64,000 bases of DNA from Saprospiraceae bacterium. GTDB lineage: Bacteria; Bacteroidota; Bacteroidia; Chitinophagales; Saprospiraceae. Below the pieces are notes generated by a model. That model did not search any database, was not told the origin of the DNA, and was given only the letters and a program-made list of their open reading frames with translations. Shown here one piece after another: positions 30,901 through 39,803 of this stretch. Every line of letters starts with the position of its first letter. Position 1 is the stretch's first letter. Made by a program: the position numbers and the translations under genes. The stretch spans positions 124,001-188,000 of the forward strand of contig JADJYH010000006.1 of the NCBI GenBank assembly GCA_016719855.1. The letters are read 5' to 3'.

Positions 30901-31755
30901 AATATAATTGAAGGTATAGGGCGGAATACCATTGATGACCGTGCCCAGCGTGGCAGTACCCTCCGCAAAATTGCTGCAAATCGTAAGGATTTTTGGCCGA
31001 ATCGAAACCGTTTTCGTGAAACTCGTGCAGCCGTCACTCACGGAAATGGACATACCGCAGCCCCATTCCGTCTGCGGAAAAATACCGGTGGCATTGGAGG
31101 TGCTGCCGTTGGAGGTAATTAAGGTGTAAAGGTAACTTCCATTTCCACCGGTCACTGCCGTCACGTGGAGCTGGCCATCAATGCCCACTTCGTAGGTAAA
31201 ATTGGTGACGGCATTCCCAGAGGTTTGGCAGGTTTCTACAGAAAAATTCCCGCAAGCATCGGTTACTTTCACCCAGTAATTGTTGCCACTTTGGATGTTT
31301 GTAAAAGTGGGGCTATCAGTTGGTGTATTGTCCAAATATGGCCCGCCCAAACCAACCGAGGAAATCGAAAATGTCAAAGGCGCTGCGCCACCAACCACTA
31401 CAGCCTCGATGTCACAGCTTCCACAAACCAAGGTTAAATCAGGGCTTTGGTAATTGCCGCCAACCACGGCAGTCTGCATGGCGGAGGCGCCTGTGCCACC
31501 ATCCGTTACGGTAATGGTGTATTCACAGGGCGCAAGGTTGTTGAAGGTCGGGGATTGTTGGACCAATGGAAGCACTAGGCAGGTGCTTGTAAGCTGGTAG
31601 TTGAGGGTGCCGGTGCCGCCAGTGGCAGTGATTTGGATGCTGCCATTCGAGGAGCAAGTCGAATTGGTGACTTGGTAGGTAAAACTCACTTGTGCATTCA
31701 GCGAGCAAACTGCAAAAAAAGCAAGTATCGAAGCAATGTAAGTCCTAATATTCAT
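27988..31755 (-). CDS. Large secreted adhesin-like protein with T9SS C-terminal domain
   Basis: A 1,255-residue protein with signal peptide MNIRTYIASILAFFAVCSLN. The body is a chain of Ig-like/SprB-type repeats marked by G-x-PPY motifs (GIPPYTFNYI, GKPPFVIEQ, GIPPYEFEWS) and many cysteines. It ends with the gliding-motility-associated C-terminal domain (CHU_C): VYVPNSFSPNGDGINDLFTI, FQVFDRFGEKVF, GWDGRLDNQPMNPAVFVWKA. That domain routes proteins through the type IX secretion system to the surface. Likely an adhesin or matrix protein. Confidence 0.9.
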   Translation of the reverse strand: MNIRTYIASILAFFAVCSLNAQVSFTYQVTNSTCSSNGSIQITATGGTGTLNYQLTSTCLVLPLVQQSPTFNNLAPCEYTITVTDGGTGASAMQTAVVGGNYQSPDLTLVCGSCDIEAVVVGGAAPLTFSISSVGLGGPYLDNTPTDSPTFTNIQSGNNYWVKVTDACGNFSVETCQTSGNAVTNFTYEVGIDGQLHVTAVTGGNGSYLYTLITSNGSTSNATGIFPQTEWGCGMSISVSDGCTSFTKTVSIRPKILTICSNFAEGTATLGTVINGIPPYTFNYISPTNTIISSTTGELTGLPVNFNYYLFQVVDACGNKSDAIYKQKKYPVFLQDPVSCTENSISIFTPNGGCTGGFDADSWPFTVTCLTCNPVEIGQVDTSGISLVFNGNAPGNWELAIEDDCDDQMVCRDSVILLLEPLCDSVKASLVDRFTCDNGAISDRPMSSGNGLFVLFNENDEVLSSNTTGLFYVPDSGSYKVTLDIPSCGTYEAETTLGYWQALNPVMNTYIYNAVLNGSCQTVYQLVIDPSEGPFYLTGGPNDISLLIDEDNLTAGCQSYSITNLFPGDYQLSEVDNCGVKNLHLPAPDYNLEAIPFGNCPGSGTITVTGASNLAGWQAWATANNATITWPNSITDNYSLDLVGAVNSQSGSPFTFVNVAAGEHTVYLYTLGSACPVDTAIVFVEEADTLSFDVSSGILCDGAGTTTLNFEIKSGKPPFVIEQVDCNNPAQVIATHNLQDSTLSLSGFALGDYCFRLIDSCVTSLDHQFSVQYFQDDIELEFNCDNTITLSVDSLNASYTWLDGSGNVIGNAHKINLPNPNADASFTVLVDIGECILNRHILVPATESVPAVAIIGSPYFCQNDTVTLTVVTNASQILWSNGAQSQTISTGLPGLYAATVTNSLGCSSTAEFQLTLDLPVADIQILSGGSGFGLKCFQDSNGLLLANPLAGIPPYEFEWSNLEQTAQIGNLKTGDYSVTLTDAIGCKDTALVVLTEPELFVPAFSFNAPRCFGIDDGYLEITSWSGGAGGVKVSLVGSMPAFAPITFDNLPPGDYFVEIFDANGCTVDSSFQLETPQELYLELGDDLTIQLGDSIFLDPQVSFAPVDSFLWRSNAPLPLLELSMWSTPVESSYYHLTVWDEKGCPIEDKLNVRVTKDLDVYVPNSFSPNGDGINDLFTIYARATSVRIVKRFQVFDRFGEKVFVRENFDPNEEPMGWDGRLDNQPMNPAVFVWKAEIEFIDGRVEQLYGDVTLMN

Positions 31756-31960
31756 GAGATGTGATGTCTAATTAACCCAAACTACGGTCGAGCGTAGAAC
31801 TATCAACCTAATGCCCTGAAGCATCCGTTTTGTTTGCCAAACGGGAGATTAAAGAAGTGAACCGCGTACGCCGACGAGGGGTAGGGCAAGTTGAGTTAGC
31901 GCCGGACAAGGGGTAACTACCAATTTTTTTGCCAGTAACTTGAATTTTAGAATTTTGGAA

Positions 31961-32130
31961 ATTAAGAGCCTATCCGGAAACCTCGTTTGAGTCAGAAAAA
32001 GATGAATTTCGAGGTTCTGACGAAGTATTTTTTGATGGCATAGCAGCGCTACGGCTTCAAAAAAATACAAAGTCAGGTTCTTGAAAGGCGCTTTTTATGG
32101 CCAAAGGAGGTTTTCGGATAGGCTCTAAAT
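31961..32130. mobile_element. MITE-like element with 28-bp terminal inverted repeats
   Basis: The 28-base ends (31961-31988 and 32103-32130) match at 25 positions when one is inverted; the core is AGAGCCTATCCGGAAACCTC on the left and GAGGTTTTCGGATAGGCTCT on the right. About 170 bp with no coding capacity. The ends resemble those of IS elements. The right end overlaps the stop codon of the TPR-SH3 gene. No clear target duplication was seen. Confidence 0.75.
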
Positions 32131-32882
32131 CCGCTCCATGACCGCCTCCGGTAGCCAGCCCAGTTCGCCGTTTTCCAAGCGAACTTGCCACCAGCCATCC
32201 AGGTTTTCGACCTGTTCCATTTTTACGCCTTCTTGAAGGGTCTGGATTTCCTGTGAGGTCTCGTCAGGAGCGATGCGGAGGATGGCCGATTTTTGAATCA
32301 AAATGGCCAGGCGAGTATTTTTTCAAACCCTGCACGGCTCAGGCCGAGTGAAAAAGGCAGCAAGCTCAATACCAACAATCCAATGCCAGCGATGAGGCCC
32401 CATTTTTTTTGCGCCCTGGATTTGCCGAGCGCCCAGAAGGCGAGCGCACCAAAACCAAGCCACCAAAGCACCATTGCCATGATGCCCATACTAGTGGGAG
32501 GTAGCGCCATTTTTGCTGATTGCCACCATTTTGAAAGAAAAAAAGGTGGAAGTCGCTCAATCTCGTTCTTGACTTTTGACCTTAAAAAATCAAGGTTCCG
32601 CTGGGCTTCCACGTGGTCGGGCGACTGCAGCAGCGCCCGTTCGTAATGCAGGACGGCCCTGCCCGGACTGTCCGACCGATACCAAGCGTTGCCAAGGTTG
32701 TACTCCAGCTCGGCGGAGCGCCAACCGGAGGCCAGCAGTTGTTCGTATATTTCAATCGCCTTACCAAATTCCTTTTGTTGGTAGGCTTTGTTGCCTTCGG
32801 CAAAAATGCGTTCTGCATCCCCGGCCAACAGGCTGGAAATAAATGAGATAGACAGCGTCAATGCAACAATCAACTTTTTCAT
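32125..32882 (-). CDS. TPR-TM-SH3 protein, BatE-like (frameshifted)
   Basis: About 252 residues. Signal peptide MKKLIVALTLSISFISSLLA, then TPRs (FAEGNKAYQQKEFGKAIEIY, LEYNLGNAWYRSDSPGRAVL), then hydrophobic segments (GIMAMVLWWLGFGALAFWAL and GLIAGIGLLVLSLLPFSLGL). A missing base in the T run 32318-32323 splits the frame; restored, it ends with an SH3 domain (EGVKMEQVENLDGWWQVRLE, NGELGWLPEAV). This layout matches BatE of Bacteroides aerotolerance operons. Here there is no moxR/batABCD. The gene starts 12 bases after the caspase gene, so it belongs to that operon. Its stop lies inside a MITE end. Confidence 0.75.
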
Positions 32883-32894
32883 TCAATGCTTTTG

Positions 32895-34731
32895 TCAGTT
32901 CAGTTTAAATCGCCACAGCAGCCAAGTTATTATCATTAGGATTGCAATAACTGCTGCCAATTGCAAAGCGTAATCGAAAATGATTTTGCTCCATTTTGAA
33001 GTACTACCAGTATTTGTGTCTGTTGTTTTCGATGTAGCTTGCAATTTTTTGGAGTCTGTTGATGAGGATTTGGACTTAGGTTGTTTACCGTAGGTTATTT
33101 TTGGGTTTTGCTCCAAGGTAGAGGGGAAAGCATGAGGGGGTGTAGGCTGTTTTGTTTTTTGGTTCTGCCACAGTTGTTTTTCCAAAAGCAAAAATGCTTC
33201 GTTATAATAATTGCCATCTGGGTATAGTCTCAAATAGTCTTTATATGCTTTCTCGGTATGCTGTTCTTTGGCCATTTCCCAAGCAGTTTTTTCGGTGTGC
33301 TCTTGTCTTAGCTTTCTTAACTCCTCCAACCTTCTTTTGGCAAGGGGAACATGAATACCATTCGGGAAATTTTCCAGATAATCTTCAAAGTTGAGTTCAG
33401 TATCCAAATTTCTAACTTTATTCCACTCAATCTCTTCTTGTTGAAACGCTTCTTTCGCCAGCCTAATTTGCCGAAGTTCTTGGGATATAGCTCTTGCCAT
33501 ATCAGCATTGCGGCTGTCCGGAAATTTTAAGGTACTCTTCCAATACTTGTTCGGTATCAGTTTCTTTTGTATTTATCCAAGCTATTTCCTCTTCTTGGTA
33601 TTGACGAGTATGCAATCGCTTGGATGCCTCAACCACATATTTGCCATAGTAAAAGCGGTGCTGATAGTCGAGGAAAGCCGAGCGTGTATTGCGGGAAAGT
33701 GCATGTTGCCAAGCTTCCTCGTCTTCAAGGACGAAAATTTTCTCTCTTGCCTGCTGTTGAAATCTGCCGGAAGGGTACAATCGAAGATAATCCAAATAAT
33801 CTTCGATTGTAATGCTCAGTTGGTATGAAACTTCTTCCTTCAACTGTGGAAGTAACTTCATTGCTTCATTAGCATAGACGTTTTCTGGATGCCTGACAAG
33901 AAATGCTTCGAGTGAAGCGATGGACTTCTTGTCGGTACCTTCCCAGTCTTTTTTAGGACTAGCCTTGCGCCGGAACACAAACTGCCCTCCTTCATGGCCT
34001 GCGCCTTGCAGCGGAGCAGCTTCTGCATGCTGGTCATAGTTGAATCGCACTTGTTTGGTCACAAGGTCGGCCAGCAGTGCAATATTGAGGTCGGTGTGGT
34101 TTTCTTCCAAAGTCCATAAAATAGCTTTAGCAAAGGGACTATTTCCCTCATCGCCATCCAGCACCTCACCTTTGCCAGATGCGAATACCCAACGTGATGT
34201 GCTGCTGTCCCAGGTTTCAATGGCTCCAAAGCTACCTTTTGTGCCACGAACGAGCAGGGAACCAGAAAAACAGGAATCACTGATGAGCAATATATGTCGG
34301 CAAGGTGCAGCCTTGATGAGGTCACGTACTTGAACGTTTGGTACAAAGTCCTCTATTTCGTGTGGTTCGCTTTCCACTGGCATCCAATAACCTGATTTTG
34401 TGGTGGCATCCCAATGCCCATGACCAGAGTAATAGATGAGTAAATTATCCTCAGGTTTCAGGCTGGTGCATCGGCTTCGGAGCGTTTTGAGGATTTTACG
34501 CCGTGTAGCTTCTTCATCCAAAAGATAATTCACGTTGGTTTCTTCAAAGCCATAATGCTTCATGAGCAATTGGCCGAGAGCCTGTACATCCCGAACAGCG
34601 TTGTTAAGTCGAGCTACATGTTGGTAGTTGATAATGCCGATGCCCAAATAATGGTTGGCTCCGGAGGTGAGCGGGTTATGCTCCTCCTTTCTCAAAGCTT
34701 TAGCGCCTTTTGTTGCAGATGGCTGGGTCAT
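32895..34731 (-). CDS. Caspase-like protease with repeats and C-terminal TM (frameshifted)
   Basis: About 612 residues after bridging. The N-terminal peptidase C14 domain has His104 in IYYSGHGHWD and Cys154 in LISDSCFSG, the catalytic dyad of metacaspase/caspase proteases, plus NSPFAKAILWTLEEN. Then come repeats of the form YL-x2-YP-x-G (YLDYLRLYPSGRFQQQA, YLENFPNGIHVPLA, YLRLYPDGNYYNEA). It ends with a TM (ALQLAAVIAILMIITWLLW) and a short basic tail, so the protease faces the cytoplasm. Missing bases at 33518-33521 and 33525-33528 split the gene; restored text reads EEYLKNFPDSRNADMARAIS. Middle gene of a three-gene unit. Confidence 0.85.
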
Positions 34732-34792
34732 GGTGCTCGTTTACATTTTATCCCTTCGTAATTTCAAGGAATAAAGGTGGCTTTTGTTTTAG

Positions 34793-36272
34793 TCAAATGG
34801 TAAACATATTTCGAAAATGGATGAAAAGCAATATTACGATAGACAAAGTTCCAAGAAAGAAAAATGCCTTCATCCACGCTGGCATTGCCCTCGGTAAGGG
34901 GATAGACAGCAAGCCATCCCAAAGGACATGCTCCATTTTTCTGATGTCCCTTAGCTCCACGTCATATTTGTCACCTATTTTTAAGGTGCCTATTTCTCCA
35001 AGGTCTATTGTAGTCTCGCTCACGGCGCCGATTGGGATTTCTTCATAAAGGATACCCGCTGATTTAAACGCTACAAAATAGGGCGGTTTACCTCCGCTGA
35101 TGGACTTAATAGCCAACTTGTTCCCTATTTGCACGAAATTGGCAGAAAGCATTTCCTTAGTACGGTCTATTGTCAAAACTTTATTTCTATTTCCAGAATT
35201 CACTCGAACACTAATTATTTTTCCTAATGGCACATTCACTTCATATTTTGAATTGGAAGTTGGGGTAATTTCCAGACCAGCTAAGTCACCATCATCACTG
35301 ATTGTCAATTCAGGTTTTTCCTTTCCATAAACACCGCCGACTGTAATAACGGAAACCTGTTTGATTGTATCTATTACATAATCCGCAGTCAACTTACAAA
35401 TCCGATTTAACTCCGCATAGGCTTCATCTTGATAGCTCCCTTTCGGGTATTTATCGAGATATTCCTGAATACTGGCGCAATTGCTCGTTTTCTTGGCAGC
35501 CTCCCATGCTTTCTTTTCTGGGTCGGTGGCAATGGCTTTATTTGAGCTGGGTGTTGGGTCAGGTTTTAGTGGATAATCGTTAGAAGGAGTATTAGAAGGC
35601 GTACTTTTCAATTCTTTTACTTCTTTCTTTAAATCTTCATCTGCTGAAGGTTTTACGGCTACAGGTTCTTCATTTATTGGTGTCGGGGTTTGCGTCACTA
35701 TTCCAGGTCTTATCATAAAATTATAATCTATCCTCCCACCTCCTCCAATATCTGTATCACTTGCCACATTAAAATTGATACTCAATCTGCAAGTTCCTTG
35801 AGCATCCTTTTTAATTGCTAGTTTTATATCCCCTCTATCTATAAATTTGCCATTATTCCCTTTTTGGGCAAACTTTACCCTGTTATTAATAATATTTACA
35901 CCAACAAGTTTTTCGGCATTTCCAATATTGGCAGTCACAAATAATCTTTTGCGTAATCAACTCCAGATAAAGTTTTATTTCTAAAATTTACATTGTTAGC
36001 TCTAACGACTAGCCATGCCTGTTCGTACTTAGTCATGTCGACAACACTTCCAATCGACAGTGCATTTCCGGTAACGTCTTTTTCTCCTTCAATGCCATTT
36101 GCTATTAAAAGAAATTGAACATCTAAAGTCCCAATCTTTTACCATTGTGCATTAATCTTACTTCTTTTTGGCAATTCAAAATATTCGGCAGCCAAAACAA
36201 AGTCACAATCAACAACAGCAACGGCTTTTTGAAAAGTACAACCCTCGTAAAAATGGAACAGGACGCACTCAT
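34793..36272 (-). CDS. Envelope-spanning beta-domain protein P1 (frameshifted)
   Basis: About 493 residues. Signal-like N-terminus KKPLLLLIVTLFWLPNILN from ATG 36272, then an N-terminal beta domain (TLDVQFLLIANGIEGEKDV), a second (DRGDIKLAIKKDAQGTCRLS), a Pro/Ser/Thr linker, one YL-x2-YP-x-G repeat (IQEYLDKYPKGSYQDEAYAE), an Ig-like part (SISGGKPPYFVAFK) and a TM near the end (AFFFLGTLSIVILLFIHF). Missing bases at 36137-36140 and 35939-35941 split it. It is a clear paralogue of the first half of the membrane JAMM protein at 47190-49645, but lacks the JAMM domain. First gene of the caspase-TM operon. Confidence 0.7.
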
Positions 36273-36340
36273 TTGTTTTGTTTTTTGAAAGTCAATGGCA
36301 ACAACCCCACATCAAGTGTTCGTGTGCCAAATTCATAGTC

Positions 36341-36348
36341 CAAAGATA
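36341..36348 (-). promoter_or_regulatory. Promoter -7 element, leftward caspase operon
   Basis: On the minus strand this reads TATCTTTG, a TAnnTTTG match, with TTA (one mismatch to TTG) 19 bases upstream. It lies about 70 bases before the P1 start and faces away from the rightward promoter at 36395-36425. Confidence 0.45.
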
Positions 36349-36394
36349 GAAATTTTGCATACACTGGTAACTAATTCGGCTTTTTTCAATATTT

Positions 36395-36425
36395 TTGAAC
36401 CAATTTACTAAGTAAAATAGATTTG
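36395..36425 (+). promoter_or_regulatory. Promoter, rightward caspase operon
   Basis: TTG at 36395-36397 and TAGATTTG at 36418-36425, spaced 20 bases: a full Bacteroidota promoter. The transcript would start about 30 bases before the ATG at 36464. Back-to-back with a leftward promoter only some 50 bases away, allowing shared control. Confidence 0.6.
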
Positions 36426-36463
36426 AGCAATAGGCAAACACAAAAAAGGCAGCAGGAAAACCA

Positions 36464-39400
36464 ATGGCAACAACACCCACCCTCCATGCCCTACTCATCG
36501 GCATCTGCGACTACCCAATAGCGCATCACCAACTCTTTGGCTGTCGCAATGATACCAATCTAATCAACGACTATTTAGGCGTTTTTGCAAAAGAGTCAGG
36601 GCTCGACTACCGCCCTTTCCTGCTCTTGGACAGTGATGCAAGCCGGAATGGCATCATCAAATCATTCGATAATTTCAAAAAAGCCTCAGACGGCGATACC
36701 TGCCTAATCTACTACAGCGGACATGGCTCAAAATCCGCCGCACCACCCGAATTTTGGTATGAATCCGACCAGATGAATGAGTCCATTGTATGCCACGACA
36801 GCCGGATTGCAGGCGGGCTGGACCTACTCGACAAAGAGCTTTCCTACTTAATTTGGGAAGCTACCAAGGGAAAAGATGTCCATTTTGCTGCCATTATGGA
36901 CTGTTGCTTTGCAGGCACCAATACACGGGGACTCACCCGAAGCCGCATGGCTGAACCTTCTTTCGTGCCAAAGACCGTTGAAGATTATTTGGGCTATTCG
37001 TTCTACAAAAAAACTGAAAAAGATGGCAGCGTGCTGCTTAGTCCACCATCTGGCAAGCACGTCCATTTGGCGGCTTCCCGGGACAGCGAGACAGCTAAGG
37101 AAAGGGATTTTGATGGGAAACAGCACGGGGCTTTTACCCATGCAATGGTGCAGATATTGGCGGAAAATGGGGCGCAGCTTACCTATCACGAACTGATGCG
37201 ATTGGTGAACCTACGGCTTGGGCAGCTTGTCACCGACCAACACGCCCAGCTTTCAAGCGTCGTTGATGAATTCAGCCAAAAAGGTTTTCTCAATGGCGCA
37301 CTTATTAGTTCCAAACGAAGTTTCCACGTGCGATTCACAGGCAGTTCATGGCGCTTGGACGGCGGTGCTTTGCATGGGATTGGCTATGGGGCGAACCTCA
37401 AATTGGAAGATGGGACCGATGTTATTGTGGTTGATAAGCACCCAGTGCAGGTCAAGGTCAAAGGGATAGAGGCACACGACAAGGAGACTGTCTATGAGGC
37501 CCATATTAGTTGGACTGGCCGCCCGAACATAGTATTAGGCTTTGCCGAGGATTGCGAAGGGGAAGGCGTAGAAGTTTTTCATACAACATGGATAAAATAT
37601 GGCTCCATCCTTTTGGACCTGTCCGATAACCCAGCGAATGCCAATTACCTCATCCATGCCAAGGACAATAGTTTCTTTCTAACCTTGCCAGGGGACAAAG
37701 TGCCACTTTTTAAGCGTTCGGCGGGGGTCAACGAAGCCAGTTGCTGGCAATTTCTGGCCAATGTCGAAAGGGTGGCAAGATGGGTTCAGCTACTGGCACT
37801 GAACAATCGTTACTCGACCATTGGCAAAGACGAGTATGCCATTGAACTATTCCATGTTGACACTCCAAGCTTGGGAGACGAAAGCCCATCTACGTTGGTT
37901 GGCCTCCAAGTTGAAACCCCGGTCTTTGAGTATGGGATGGAGAAGAAAGGGTTTTGGGCAAATGCCCGCACTCCGGTTAAAGGTTAGGAACACAGGAGAA
38001 CGGGAGCTTTGGGGGAGTGTCTGCTATATGGACAGCACCTATGGGGTTTACAATATGTTTATGCCTAAGCAAAGGCTGGACCCAGGGCAGGAGGCTTGGA
38101 TGTCGTTCACAGACCAATTTGGCGAACTGCACCAAACCATCGAATTGTTCGTACCTGAAGAATATGCTTCTTGGGGAATCAGTGATATTTCCGATTATTT
38201 GAAGGTATTCATTTGCACCGACGAATTCGAAACAGATGTTTTTTGTCAAGAACCATTGGAACTGGAATCAAAAAAAGGGGTGAATGCTGTTGGAAAATTC
38301 GCAAATTCTGGCATCATGACAATGCCCGACTGGACAGTTTGCACCCTCCAACTTGATATCCGACGCCCGTGCGCATCCGTTAAGGTTGGTGGGGAACAAT
38401 ATGCAGTTTTGCCCAATTTGCGCATAGCGCCACATCCTTTATTGAGAGCGGAGGCCATGCTGTCCTCCATGGAAGATATTGGACGAGGTTTGCCAATACC
38501 TAAGTTGCTTAAATCAAGCTCCAATGTATTGGAACCGATGATGCTTGCAAGGGAACTTAGCCAATCATCTGGCATGGGCGTGTTGGAGCTGAGGAATCTT
38601 TCGAACCACGATTCTGTCACCTCGTTGGAGCCACTTGTACTAGAAATGGGCAAAAACGATGCTGGAACAATTGTCCCGATCGGCGTTGACATTAGCACTG
38701 GATTGATGTATCCATTGGGGTTTCAGGGGGAGGATGGAAAAATAAATATTGATAGACTCCCGGACGAGACCCCATCTGGCAACAAAAGCTTGATCGGTTC
38801 GCTGAAGATTTTCTTTATGAAAGTGCTTAATCCTATAACTAGAGCATATAGTTACCCTCAACTTGCTGCCGCAAATTTTGTCGAGGGTAGGGAATTTAGT
38901 TACAACTTAGACACAGTTCTTCTAAAGTCATTGGTCTATTCGGCACATCGGATTGTTCTATTTATTCATGGAATTATTGGTGATACCCGTGAAATGCCTA
39001 AGGCACTGCAACTAGCTCACGGCCTTGCAGAAAACCCTTTGGCCAGCCAATACGACTTGATTCTGACATTTGACTATGAAAACATGGAGACTTCCATCGA
39101 AAAAACAGCGGAAGATTTGAAGAAATGTCTTAAAAATATTGGACTTGAGGCAGGTCATGGCAAGCAGTTGGACATTGTTGCCCATTCAATGGGAGGTCTG
39201 GTGAGCCGATGGTTTATTGAAAAAATGGATGGCGATAAGGTGGTGACTAAATTGGTGATGTTCGGAACGCCCAATGGTGGTACGCATTGGTCAAACGTCC
39301 AAGAAATGGCAACTACGCTTTTTACTTACGCACTAAATGGTGCGTCGTTTTTGCAGCCTTGGCTAATTCCCTTGAGTATGGCAGGTCGTTTTCTCAAGAA

Positions 39401-39686
39401 AACACAAGTTACCATGACGGAAATGCACCCTGAAAAATCTACGGTTCTTAGGGAATTGCGAAAAAAAATCGAGCATAATGTCCCGTATTATATTATCGCT
39501 GGCAACACAAAAAAAATTCAAGCGCCCAACGGTCTAGCGTATGAAAAGGTATGGAGCCTCTTGAAGCAGCGATTTGGCTACATATTATTGGATAAATTGG
39601 TCTTTGGTGAAAGAAATGACATAGCTGCTACGGTAGAAAATATTTTTTTCATACATTTCGACGAAAATAAAAAAATCAAATACTAA
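36464..39686 (+). CDS. Caspase-like protease fused to alpha/beta hydrolase (one frameshift)
   Basis: About 1,074 residues when an extra C at 37965-37967 is removed. The N-terminal C14 domain has His87 in LIYYSGHGSKS and Cys148 in IMDCCFAGTN, with QHGAFTHAMVQILAE. A middle region of about 500 residues is beta-rich and unassigned (LWGSVCYMDSTYGVYNMFMP). The C-terminal alpha/beta hydrolase has oxyanion-type FIHGIIGDTREM, the nucleophile elbow AHSMGGL (Ser codon near 39187) and FGTPNGGTHWS, as in PGAP1/lipase-like acyl hydrolases. No signal peptide, so cytoplasmic. The protease may free or activate the lipase. First gene of the rightward unit. Confidence 0.8.
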
Positions 39687-39803
39687 TGTTTGAAACCGGC
39701 TGTGACCATCTTGACTATTTTTATAATGAGGAAAGCCTAAAATGGTTGGCCGTTGCAGTTACTGTTTAGATAAACTTTTGGTGACCCCCAGAAATTTTGC
39801 CTT

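Noticed and set aside
32125..34731. Standard Bat aerotolerance operon
   Set aside because: Only a BatE-like gene is present; no moxR, batA, batB, batC or batD.
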